Shown here: positions 34,619 through 50,300 of the stretch, piece by piece
How positions within the stretch are numbered: the stretch's first letter is position 1
Layout: each line of letters starts with the position of its first letter
Origin: Auricularia sp. M13
Taxonomy: Eukaryota > Basidiomycota > Agaricomycetes > Auriculariales > Auriculariaceae
Length of the DNA: 64,000 nucleotides
Direction: 5' to 3'
Assembly: GCA_037042915.1 (NCBI GenBank)
Contig: CM073193.1
Coordinates: 4,526,001-4,590,000, forward strand
Made by a program: the position numbers and the translations under genes
Notes under the pieces: generated by a model
Told to the model about the DNA's origin: nothing
What the model saw: only the letters and a program-made list of their open reading frames with translations
Databases searched by the model: none

Positions 34619-35272
34619 ATGGCATCCGACCTACAGCCACCTCTCGTGCACGGGCAACCAACAGCTTTGCATCAACTCTCACACGCGGAGCTAGCGCAGA
34701 CGCCTTTACTCCCGTCTCTCACCTCCCTAATCAATGCGGCTTATGCATCGACGCATGGACCGCCTTACTTGCCCGCCGACATGGTGCGGCTGAGCACCGA
34801 CGGGCAGTTACTCGAGGAGCTCGCTCCCACGTCGACAATTTACGTCCTGAGCCAAGAGGACAAGGTGCTCGGCGCTATCATGGTCGAGGAATACGACGTG
34901 GACGCGTCGAAGCTGCCTGCGGAGGACGCAGACTCCACCGCGGCGGCGTTCAGGCCGCGGCTGGAGGGCGACGGCGCGGGGGAGTACCGCCGCATCATCC
35001 GGTTCTTTGTCGTCGACCCCACGCTGCATCGCCAGGGCGTCGGCTCGTGGCTGGCGAAGGTGCTCGAGGAGGACTCGAAGCGGCGCGCGCGCCTGCTGGA
35101 CGGCGTGTCGGCCGTGCGCCTGGGGCTCGCGACGGCCGAGGAGATCAACGGCGCGTATTATGCGCGCCGTGGATGGCGGACGACGCGCAGGACCCCGATG
35201 CCGGCTGGATTCTTCGGCAGCCCTGAAGGATTCACGGCGCTCTGGATGGACAAGGAGTTCACGCTGGGTTAG
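34619..35272 (+). CDS. GNAT-family N-acetyltransferase-like protein, copy 1
   Basis: ATG 34619 (MASDLQPPLVHGQ) to TAG 35272, no intron, 217 residues. The acetyl-CoA-binding motif A of GNAT proteins is visible as FFVVDPTLHRQGVGSWLAKV (the Q-x-x-G-x-G/A pattern is RQGVGS), preceded by a beta strand VLGAIMVEEYDV. The C-terminal part INGAYYARRGWRTTRR corresponds to motif B (Y-x-x-x-G-F/W). The N-terminal 60 residues (ALHQLSHAELAQTPLLPSLT) are shared with the other copies in this window. Substrate unknown. The gene lies directly behind the desaturase on the same strand. Its flanks recur with the inverted copy at 45.6-46.1 kb, so it is part of a segmental duplication. It is the best-preserved copy together with that at 51.5 kb. 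Confidence 0.8.
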   Translation: MASDLQPPLVHGQPTALHQLSHAELAQTPLLPSLTSLINAAYASTHGPPYLPADMVRLSTDGQLLEELAPTSTIYVLSQEDKVLGAIMVEEYDVDASKLPAEDADSTAAAFRPRLEGDGAGEYRRIIRFFVVDPTLHRQGVGSWLAKVLEEDSKRRARLLDGVSAVRLGLATAEEINGAYYARRGWRTTRRTPMPAGFFGSPEGFTALWMDKEFTLG

Positions 35273-35565
35273 CTCGAACGCTTCAAGGCGAGACTTCGTA
35301 CTTGGACGATGTTGGGGATGCGACGATCGATTGTATTATCGATGTCGATGTCTTAACGTGAAGCTTGTTCTGCGGCCGCCAGCATTCCTGGAGGCTGGCA
35401 GCAATGACCACCCAGGATCGTTGTCCAAATGGCGCTGTGTGAAATCAACGCTGCGTCGCTCGCGCGGCCCAGCCATATATGAAGCGACCAGATGTGTCTT
35501 CAAAGGCGCAAATGACGCCAAAACGGCCACCCTCTCCACCTCCCCCGCTTGTCAATAGTCGTGTC

Positions 35566-36201
35566 CCAACGGTACTTCAAGTCAACCATGCTGACCTGCA
35601 CAAATTCCCGCACCTCGAATTTTATCTTTGGTCATAAACACGGCCTTTTGAGCCACGCACGGCGCTCCGTACTTCACGGGCAACGTTGCGCGTGAACAGC
35701 TCGGAAGAAATGATTGCAGAGCTCGTCCTGACAACCATCGCCTATGTCGTGACCCAGGATGCGGAAAACAGCGAGACCAGTGTTGTCGGCGCCGTGATGG
35801 AAGAGTTGGCGGACAATGGGGACCAGCGTATCGACGAGCGATACCGCGAGGGCGAGGAGCGAAGAGACGTCCGCTTTCTGACTGTCAACCCTGCGTTTCA
35901 TAAACAAGGCGTCGGTGCAAGGCTGATGCAGTTGCTCGATGCAAAGATGAAGCAGCGGGTGTGGCAGAAATACGCGTCGCAGGGAAAGCCGCTACCAGTC
36001 ATTCGCCTGGTCCTCAAGACAGCCGAAGAGGTCACCGCCCCATTCTATACGCGTCTCGGCTGGCGATCGTTCCAGAGGGAGTTCAAGCCGGTTGGAAACC
36101 TCGGGAGCCCGACAGGGTGGACCATGGTTTCGATGGAAAAGATTCTAAGCTGGAGGAAATCTTGGGTTATCATGCAATATTGTGTGTGTATTGTGGGTTG
36201 A
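35566..36201 (+). pseudogene. GNAT-family copy 2, 5' half broken
   Basis: Direct neighbour and paralogue of copy 1. The 3' half is open from an ATG at 35710 and aligns along its length: IAYVVTQD, ELADNGDQRIDERYREGEER, the acetyl-CoA motif FLTVNPAFHKQGVGARLMQL, APFYTRLGWRSFQREFKPVG and GWTMVSMEKI. Upstream, remnants equivalent to the copy 1 N-terminus remain (PTVLQVNHADLHKFPHLEFY at 35566, then GAPYFTGNVAR), but they are in different frames with a stop between. A single-base shift separates the last of them from the open part. Either this is a pseudogene, or a shortened protein of about 160 residues is still made from an internal ATG. Confidence 0.6.
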
Positions 36202-36351
36202 ATAGCGGTTAATGAATCCCAGGGACGACGCGTTAGAGCCTTGATATTTTTGAGGAACGGGCTGGACGGGGACAAGACGCGGAGGCGCGGAGCTGAATCA
36301 GCAAGGCCGTCTTAAGCTTTCTGCCTCTGCCCCGATGGCGTGCTCAAGCCA

Positions 36352-37864
36352 ATGTTGCACCTTTCCCGCCACCTACGCCGCTGCCGCCCTGCCAGGGTGC
36401 CAGCCAGGCCAGCCTCCTCCTCAGCTGCAAGGCAAACGCCTAGTTTTCCTTGTGTCGACCAGCATGCCGCCCGAGCTTCGCGAATACAAGCCTCGGTAGC
36501 TGCTTCAGCCACTCCAGACTCTGACTCGGGCCCTGAGCCACCCTACGCGCGCCCGACCCGAAAACAGTACCAACTTTTCTCGTCGACAAAGCCCTTGGAG
36601 CTGTCTTACGCGCCGCCGTTGCCCACCCACGAAGTTGCTTACGAAACATGGGGCACGCTGAACGCTGCGCGAGACAATGCGATCCTGCTGCACACCGGTC
36701 TCTCCGCGTCGTCACATGCTGCAGCGACAGCGCTCAACTCTGCGCCCGGCTGGTGGCAGAAATTCATCGGGCCTGGCAAAGCACTGGACACTGACCGATT
36801 TTTCATAATTTGTGCCAACGTCCTTGGAGGATGTTACGGCTCTACTGGCCCGTCGTCCGTCGACCCGCAGACGAACGAGCCTTATGCAACGACATTTCCC
36901 ATTGTTTCAATCTTCGACATGGTTCGCGCACAGTTTACGTTGGTAGACCATCTCGGCATCGACAAGCTTTATGCGAGCGTTGGTTGCTCTATGGGCGGGA
37001 TGCAAAGTATAGCTGCGGGGTGGCTTTACCCTGAGCGTGTAGGACGTGTCGTCAGCGTCAGCGGCACTGGTCGAAGCGGTCCGGCAAGTATTGCGATACG
37101 TTTCGCACAGCGGAGCGGTAAGCTTCGTCATGTTATTGTATCTCAACGCTCACCTAACGCACAACGAAGTGCTTATGGCCGATCCTAACTGGAACAAAGG
37201 CTTCTACTATGACGGTCTGCCACCACACACAGGCATGAAGCTGGCGCGCCAAATCGCAACCTTCACCTACCGCTCTGGACCCGAATGGGAACAGCGTTTC
37301 GGCCGCCGTCTGCGCACTCTTCCTGACACCGAGGGCCGTCGAATACCGGCATTATGCCCCGATTTCCTCATTGAGACGTACCTGGACCACCAGGGCGAGG
37401 AGTTCTGCCTCAAGTACGACGCCAACTCGCTCATCTACGTCTCGAAAGCCATGGACCTTTTCGACATGTCGCGCTCGTCGCTCGTCGAGCTCGGCCTCTT
37501 GCCGGCCGACGCACCACTCCCTTCTGCTGCAGCTTCCGCCGCGACGCGCCAGCCACACCTGTCACACCACCCGCCGCACTTGGCGGACCTCAGTGCTGGC
37601 CTGGCGGCGCGCCTTTCGAATACGCCGACGCTTGTTCTTGGCGTGCAGAGTGACGTGTTATTCCCGGTCGAACAACAGCGCGAGCTCGCCGACGCGCTCC
37701 GCGCCGCGGGCAACGAGCAGGTCACCTATTATGAGCTAGGCGGTGTCTGGGGACATGATACTTTCCTGTTCGTCGCGTCCGTTTACCGTGTTTCTATTCA
37801 ACTGACGTACGGCTGCAGGTTAGATGTACAAAATGTCGGAGGGGCTATCCGAGGGTTCCTGTAG
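36352..37864 (+). CDS. Serine/homoserine O-acyltransferase, mitochondrial type (CysA/MetX superfamily)
   Basis: Alpha/beta-hydrolase-fold acyltransferase feeding cysteine or methionine synthesis by acylating serine or homoserine. ATG 36352 opens an Arg-rich, Ser/Ala-rich leader of about 70 residues ([20 protein letters not shown]), compatible with mitochondrial import. Core motifs: [55 protein letters not shown], nucleophile elbow GCSMGGMQS (about 36985), [40 protein letters not shown], and the Asp/His region [17 protein letters not shown] and [20 protein letters not shown]. The last motif is assembled across an intron (37769-37820). A second intron (37114-37162) precedes VLMADPNW. The long leader and the C-terminal wording resemble fungal serine O-acetyltransferases such as Aspergillus CysA more than yeast Met2, so serine is the likelier acceptor (inference). 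Confidence 0.85.
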
Positions 37865-38138
37865 CCTGCATCAAGGAATATACCAAGGGATGTTCCGTTG
37901 TTTTAGCCAACGGTCCGCTTTCCAGGCCCGAAGGTACCTTAATTCAAATACCTGTCCTGTGGCCGCTGCTGTGATGCCGCGCGCGAGTGCTTCCTACGTT
38001 TATTCATGGGACGTTCTAGATGCTCGCGGCCCTGCATGGGAGCTTCCGTGTCATATGTCCCGCGACTGAGACCGAAACGAGCTTCGTGGTTCAGTCGTTC
38101 CTCTGCCTTACACCCATACGATCTCCTCCATCGCAGAT

Positions 38139-39600
38139 GCAGTCTGCGAAAAACCCAGTGCGTGGGGGCATCTCCAGCGTCAAGCCGGTCCCCGAGCCTT
38201 GTTCTCCTTCATCTTGAGGGAACTAAACGCAAGGCGCTGGTCCCGGTGCTAAAATGCTACGAGGTTTGTCTTTCAAAGTGATACTCGGGTGGTGCTGCAC
38301 GATGCTGACGGTATACTGATGAAGGAGATGCTACTTGCGGCGAGGAATGCTTTCAATCCTGGCACTCCAGTGGATCACGTTCGGCTCTTGGTCGATATGA
38401 CGCGCATCGATAAACGCTTCGATTCCGAGGTTGTCGAGCTTACCTCACTCTCGTGGGACCTCGTTCTTGCCAACGTGCAGGCCAACCCACTTAACCTGGG
38501 AGTACGCCTGTTGCGTACAGTTCCTGCAGCACCCAGCGCTCCTTGTCAACAACTATTCGAAATCTCATCATGACGCTCACAGGAAAACGCATTGCGCTGC
38601 ATGTGTCCCCAGACGACACGATATCCGCAGTAAAATCAATGATTCGGGACAAGGAGGGAATTCCCTTGAACAGATGAGTCTAATTTTCGCGGGTAAGCAA
38701 CTGGACGACGACGACACCGTTGGCCAATGCGGTATCAGCAAGGAATGTACACTCGTTCTACGCTTGACACTTCGAGGTGGCAAGCCCGTCATATATCTCT
38801 TTAGCCCAAGACAGCTTCGTGCATCCGTTTATCTCAGCCTGGTGCGGCAGTGGGATTTCACCTGCGTGTATCCGCCCGCGAAGATAGCTGGATCGCAAGG
38901 GGTGAAATGGGATGTTGAGGTTCGCAAGGATTGCCTTGTGGATCTCGCTACCGGGAATGAAGAAGCCTATCTCTTCTGGGAGGCACTGTGAGCATGAAAT
39001 TATTCCACTCTGCTGCGCAGCGCCATAACATAACTTGCAGGTCGAATGCTCAATTTCCCCATTCGCCGCCTTCCAGTCGTCCGGGAAGCCCGTCACAGTC
39101 TCAGTGGCTCCCGCTCGCATTCGACCCTTCACGACCAGTTCTCGAATCCAGCCACAGCGTCGTTCTTTGTGTCGACCAGGTCCCTGCGTACCTCCAAAAA
39201 GCGCTCTCTTCTCTTTCTCTGCACGTGGAAGCTCGCACCTCGTTCATCACGTCCGTACAGTAACGTTTTCTCCTCGTCGATGCTGTTATGCTAACCTTCT
39301 ACGTGCAGATATTGGCTTCCCGACATCCAGAAGCACAAGTACATCGCCTTGCGTTTCCTGCCGCAGGACGAGTACGAGCAAGCCGCGCGCCTTACGATTT
39401 CGCCGGCGCCGGATGTCATAACGCGCGTGTTCATGCTCTTCCGTGGGCTGAGCGAGGACGAGGCGCGGGAATGGCGTGCTGAATCCATCGACGCTGACGA
39501 TTTCGGCTGCTGGAAGGATGTGGTAGGGGTGAAAGACTGCGCTGCAGATGAGAGCCTTTATCGCGCGTTGGAATGGGGAGGCATGGAAGTGCATGGTTAG
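38139..39600 (+). CDS. Ubiquitin-like domain protein with conserved C-terminal extension
   Basis: Multi-exon gene of a type seen in Agaricomycetes. An N-terminal block ([40 protein letters not shown]) precedes a ubiquitin-like domain at about 38572-38790: [40 protein letters not shown], then [20 protein letters not shown] and [16 protein letters not shown]. Several landmark residues match ubiquitin (DKEGIP, IFAGKQL, LRGG). The Gly-Gly is followed by a long extension rather than a stop: [38 protein letters not shown] and, in the last exon, [20 protein letters not shown] and [19 protein letters not shown], ending at TAG 39600. The first exon is uncertain (ATG 38139 or 38020). Function unknown. 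The fusion suggests a scaffold or binding domain rather than a conjugated modifier. Confidence 0.7.
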
Positions 39601-39872
39601 GTTCTCTTGCTCGGCGCTGAATCCTCACACATGTTCAATGCGTTCAAGTCTGTACAGAATTTCTCATCGGGCCATGACTTCTCATCCATGTATCTAGACA
39701 ACCTTCCTCAATTTCCTGATACGCTGAGAGTTAGACTTCGAGTTTGAATCCCATATATTGACGCATTTCGCCATTCACCGCGACGACATTCGATTAGTCA
39801 ATTCACATAGCGTTGTTGTCGTCTTTACTATCTCAAACACCCAAATAAATCAATGAGCCAGAGGGCGATAGC

Positions 39873-45104
<5,232 letters not shown>

Positions 45105-45624
45105 GATGACGACGACGGTGCAAAGAGCGTGCGAACTTAGCGGTGCGGGGACAACGGGCTTCTTATTATACTGCGCGCCAGCGTCTAGGTAAGTACGTGT
45201 CTCCAGCATGGCGCAATGCTGCGGAGCGTAGAAGGACCAGCGCTGGGAATCCTGGAAGCGCAGCATGCCGGGGACGCAAGTCGGGTTGCCTTCTCCGGCG
45301 TCGAGGTAAAGCGCTCCTGCACCGCCACTGAACCGCCACCGTACTGCCACCAGTCTTCTATCTGCTTCCGTCGCGAGTTCATTGGTGCAGGTTTGGCGTG
45401 CATGCCCCTCCTGACCGACTGCGGCGAACGAACGAAGCTTCAAGCGGTCCCACGCAGCGTAGCAACAGAGCGTTCATACTCACAAGCATGGCAGCATTGG
45501 GCAATGTAAGCATGCGTCGTCGCCGAAGGCTGGCGACGGAAAAACAAAGACATCGATTGCACCTACAATCGACCATCGCATCCCAGCATCCTCATGAAGT
45601 CTCGCCTCGAAGCGTTCGAGCTCA
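45105..45624. other. Upstream region of the ABC transporter plus flank of the inverted GNAT copy
   Basis: The minus frame is open upstream of the transporter ATG to about 45443 but has no better ATG and no transporter-like sequence, so it is taken as 5' UTR/promoter. The right part (about 45545-45624) is homologous to the bases just downstream of GNAT copy 1: CTCGAACGCTTC then GGCGAGACTTC on the minus strand. Confidence 0.45.
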
Positions 45625-46146
45625 GTATAGTAACCCAGCGTGACAGAGCGCCGTGAATCCTGCCAAAGCAAAGAATCCAGCCGGCATGGGTGCTCTGCGC
45701 GTCGTCCATCCACAACGCGTATAGTATTAGTAGTACATACGCGCCGTTGATCTCCTCGACGTCGGCCGTCGGACACGCGCGCGCCGCTCCTCCGAGTCGA
45801 GCACCTTCGCCATGCAGCGTGGGATCCGAGTCGATCGACGACGAATTCGAAGATGCGGCGGCGGTACCGATCGCGAGTACTCCCCCGCGCCGCATCCAGC
45901 TTCGACGCACGGTCGTATTCCTCGACCATGATACAGTAGCGCTGATCGCCTTATTCTCTTTTAATCGACTCAGGACGTAGATTTACTGTAATTGTCGACG
46001 TGAGAGCGTGCTCCTCGAGTAATTGCCCAAAATGTTAGCGGGTAAGTACGGCGGTCCCACAGGCTGATCAAGGAGGTGAGAGACGCGTTTGCGCCGCGTG
46101 TGAGAGTTGATGAGTGGGCTGTACTTGTATGTAGGTCGGATGCCAT
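45625..46146 (-). pseudogene. GNAT-family copy 3, inverted and degenerate
   Basis: Minus-strand relic of the GNAT gene at 34.6 kb. ATG equivalent at 46146 gives MASDLHTSTAHSSTL, then GANASLTSLIS matching the copy 1 start. CTCGAGGAGCACGCTCTCAC (about 46020) matches CTCGAGGAGCTCGCTCCCAC in copy 1, but an insertion follows. A 21-base stretch at 45912-45932 is identical to 34877-34897 and encodes IMVEEYD. After that come RRIFEFVVD (motif A strand) and EEINGAY in different frames. Frameshifts, an internal deletion in the first 60 codons and stops make it non-coding. Homology extends into the 3' flank, so this arose as an inverted segmental duplication and not by retroposition. It sits upstream of the ABC transporter gene. 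Confidence 0.75.
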
Positions 46147-47319
46147 GATTTCCTGACGATCTCTTCCAGTCACGTATTGTCCGTGGGATAACGAAAAAGT
46201 AGGAGCGGAGCGGTTCAAGGAGCTTGCGGGTCTACAGGATGGCAGCCGCCTGCCTGCCAATGTGTCGCTTAGTTATATTACCAGACCACGCACGCTCAGT
46301 GCAGATTGGATTGGGGAAGGATATCAGCACGTTTGAGGATGGACCGCGGCTGTCGACGGACGGTGTTGTTCTCCAGATCTGGCGTTGAATATATCGATCA
46401 TAAGCCTCAGATGTTCTGGAAGTGCTCCGAGTCCAGGAGTGTGCTATTTCTTTGAATTTGTTTAAATCCACCAAGCGGGTCCGACGCTTTATTGAGCAGT
46501 CTGGCAGGTTTGAGCATCCAAGCTACTGTGCCTCTGACAGTGACAGCGTGGAGACCGGGCGCGTCGGCGACTCTGAGCTAAATGCAGCGTTTCAATGCTC
46601 GACGACAGCGTAGGTGATGACGCGCGTGGCTGCATATGGGGCTGGGGCGACACGATGGCAAGGAAGGCGAAAAAGAGGCTCGCGTCGAGGAATCGCCTGT
46701 ACCGTTGGTTGTACTCTGTCGCGAAGCAGATTGTCGGACCAAAGGGAGGCGTACACCCTGCCCTACGAGCGGTCGCCGAACAATAAATACCCTTGCCCGC
46801 CAGTAAGAGTCCACTGGAGCATTACCTATCGGCAGGTATACTAGTAGCAAGTTGCGAGTTGCGAACGTCGCGATCGGTGTCGATCCTGATAGGAGCCGTT
46901 TTTCTTCGAGTCCGAGTCCGAGATTGAGATGGGAGATCTGAAACGGTTTGCGTGCTGGCGGGATCAAGATCCAGGGGGGCCGACGGAGGATGCGCACTCA
47001 GACTGCGCAGGTCGCCGTGAAAGATGGGTCCGCGAGAAAAGACATCAGGCAGGAGTAATGCGGCAGTTATCACGCGCGGGCGGATTATATAGCATACACT
47101 TTGGATTGGGCATGCGCGGGCCCAGGCTGGAGGAATAGTACTGCATACGGGCGGGCCGGAACGCGTGGCCACGGACGGGGGCGAATGGAAATGGAAATGG
47201 AAGCAGTCGAGGCCGGGGTTGAGTTGGGCCGGCACATCCCGGCAGGCATTGCCTTGAAGTTGACCGCGCCCCGCCACTGCACCAGCGCCCGTCCCGCTCA
47301 TAGTCATCGCGCACGCGCC
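46147..47319. other. 1.2 kb without recognisable gene
   Basis: Between GNAT copy 3 and the disordered gene. Several open frames of 60-220 codons overlap on both strands (for example minus 46822-47484), with no domain match and no consistent splice pattern. The left 30 bases may still be duplicated GNAT 5' flank. The rightmost part is the promoter of the next gene. Confidence 0.4.
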
Positions 47320-50300
47320 ATGGCGGACCAGAACGCGCCCGACCGCCCGGCCCACGCGCCGCCGCCGCCGCTGACGCCCAAGGCGCGCAAGAAAGGCCTG
47401 CAGATCAAGACGTCGACGCCGGCCCCGGAGAGCAGCAGGGCGGCCACCGTGTCCGAGTCCGCGTTCGCGCGCAATCTGAACCATAACGTGCGTCTGTGCT
47501 GCTGCTGCTGCTGCTGCTGTGGACCTGACCTGGACGGGCTGTTATGTATATGTACGCTGAATGACTCTGATCCGATATCAAAACGCCCGTTACACGCGGC
47601 CGCAATTTGCTCGACGCCGGCCCGCCGCCATGCCCGCCTCCACCGCTGCCGCGCGCCCGACGCCGCTGCTACAGCTGAGCAAGCTTATAACACCCAACAA
47701 GCGACACAAGCCCGAGGTTTCCTTGCTCGAGTCCCAGGTGCGTCGGCCTTTACAGGGTCCCCGCTCGCGCTCAGTTCTGACGTACAGCGGCAGGTGGAAA
47801 AGTGCGTAAGAGCAGATAGAGATAGAGTCGGGGTCGGCAGTCAGGGTGCATCGTGCCTGCTCAACCGTGCGAAAGCGCGGGAGCAGTGCTAATACCCCGG
47901 ACGGGACAGACGCTGCCTCGTGTCTGCCTTCGCCGGGACGCGGTGGGCCGTCAAGTGACGTGCCATGCTCGATGCACGTTGCGCCCTGCCGCTTTATCAA
48001 CCGCCCCTGTCGCCGCCCCCTGCTGCCCGCTTACGCGCCGTTGCTGCAAGCCTACGTTCTGACTGACCGCGACCATGCACAGACATATTGACCAAAATTC
48101 ACGCCTGCAAGACGCGGACCCCAGCCCCGCCGTACACGAGAACGAACGCGCCCGGAGACGCGCAGAGGCCCGCGTGCGTGTTTGCCTCTTCACCGTGTCC
48201 CGCGAAGCGCCTGCTGACACTTGCTCCTGCTCCGCTAATTCCTCCATTCCCGGTGGCTACGTCCATGCGCGCGCATTACGATATTCAGTTGTCGAGCCTC
48301 AGCGCACGCTCAGCGTCGCCGCACCCAACGCGGACGCAACAAGAACCCCGCCGGGCACTCGCCCCGCTGAATGCCCGCGTCGCAGACAGCACCGAGCATG
48401 CATACGGCGATCGCGATCGGCTGATAGACAGGCGTCCGTCCTCTTCAGGCGCACACGGCCCGTCCTACCAAACGCTCGCCACCCCGTCCAGTACAAGTAA
48501 ACCGCCAAGGCCGCCCCACGCCGTCTTCTCGCTGCCCTCACGCGCCTACCGCCCACCTCCCGCATCCGACTCCTCCCACTCACACCCGCACTCGCAGCAG
48601 ACCAGCCCGCGCAGCCACCTCGCCGAGCTTCCTGCGCTGACCTCCGGAAGCTCATCTTCCGTCAACACCCCTCTACCGACGCCGAGCCACACGCTCTCCG
48701 AACTCGCCTTCGCGGAGGCATTCGAGAAAGCCAACGCGCAAAGCTCGACGCGCAAACGCCTTTCTGCGCTCTTCGGCATTCCCATCCCTAAAAAGAACCG
48801 ACCATCGCTCGACCTGGGCAATAGCAGTATGCGAGGGCGGGACCGTGAACCGCATGCGGACTCGGGCTTGGGACTCGGGCTCGGACTCGCGCGCAAGGGC
48901 TCGACGCGCACCAAGGTCATGATGGTTACCTCCATCATGCCCGATCACGCGCACGCACACGCGAACGCCAACATCGCGTCGGGCCGTCGTCGTACCCCTC
49001 GGCAACGACCAATTCAGCACTCAAGGAGGCCGCGGGACGCGCGCCGTCGCCGTACTCCGCGGTGTCGCACAGCTCCGCGTCCTCCGCGCGCAAGGTGACG
49101 CCGATCTCGACCGTCAGCAAGGCGTCCGCCGGGCGCGTCGCGTTCGCCAGCGACCGTGACCGCGACCGCGAGGGACGCGACCGGGAGCGCGAGCGCGAAC
49201 GCGAACGCGAGCAGCGTGAACGCGAACGCGAGAGGGAGCGCGTGGCGCGCCGGCACATTTCGCGGCCGATGGACGCGTCCAACTCGTCTGCGTCCTCGCA
49301 CCACTCGCACGCCCACTCGCACGCGCAGAGGGTGAGCACGGACGGCACGGGCCGGCTGAGCGTCGACACCGCCGGCGCCGGGCAGCGGCGCTCGCAGATC
49401 TCGAGCCGCGGGCGCGTGAGCCACGGCACGTTCAGCTTCGAGAAGCCCGCGGTCGCGCCGCTGCCGCTGCCGCGCGCGCCGCCGCCGTTCGGGTCCAGCC
49501 TCGCGCCCGTGCCGCCGACCTTCCGGCCCGGCACTGCAGGCGGCGCGGTGTCGGTGTCGGTGCCTGCGAGCCCGCAGGACGCGCGCTTCGGGAGCACGCG
49601 GAGCCGCGGGCGCATGAGTCTCGATGAGCGCCGGCCGCGCTTGGACTCGGCCGGGACGGACGAGAAGGCCGCGGGGCTCGCGCGGGCCACGTCGTTGCGC
49701 AGTGCGCGGGGAGACAGGGAGAAGGAGGGCCGGACGACGAAGGAGAAGACGTCGTGCTCGTCGCTCGGCCGGCTGTGGCTGCAGAAGACCAAGGAGGTGC
49801 TGTGCGCCGCACGGCCCGCGAGCCAGGCGTCCACCATCGTCATCCCGCCCGCGCACTCGCAGCCGCCCTCGCGCTCGCACTCGCGCTCGCGGCAACGAGA
49901 ACACCAGCACCAACAGGCGGAACCGTCGTCCGCCCCGCCCAACGCGACCGGCTTCCCGCACAGCAGCCACAGCCAGGACCGACGGCGCCGCGTGGCGGTG
50001 ACGGCGCAGCTGCCGGCGTTCGCGTTCGAGCCCGCGGTGCGCGCCGCGACGCCCGAGAGCGCGCGCTCGCGCGGGACGGGCGGGAGCTCGCAGAGGGAAC
50101 GGGAGGTCGTGTTCAAGGTGCCCGAGATCCCGGCGCACCGGCTCCGCCGCGACGACCCCGGCGCGAACAGCAATAATTATGCGGCGTTTTGCGCGGACTT
50201 GAGACGCGTCGTTGGGGACGATGCGTTTGTCGTTTTTGAGAAATGTGAGTTGGGGCTGCTGCCGTTTCGCTTTTTCCGTTCTTCATGGGTGTGATATGGA

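Noticed and set aside
45105-45443. N-terminal extension of the ABC transporter upstream of MGILHNLYN
   Set aside because: The open frame has no ATG-led, transporter-like sequence, and Yor1-type proteins begin close to the FSRLTFGWISPLLW block.
47101-47319. N-terminal extension of the disordered gene in frame upstream of ATG 47320
   Set aside because: The frame is open but contains no upstream ATG with protein-like sequence near the start; MADQNAPDRP is the natural beginning.
48935-50173. Antisense open frame of 412 codons opposite the disordered gene
   Set aside because: High GC with GC-rich third positions keeps antisense frames open. The composition is Arg/Ala/Gly-rich and there are no motifs, while the sense strand has the conserved C-terminal module and splice sites.
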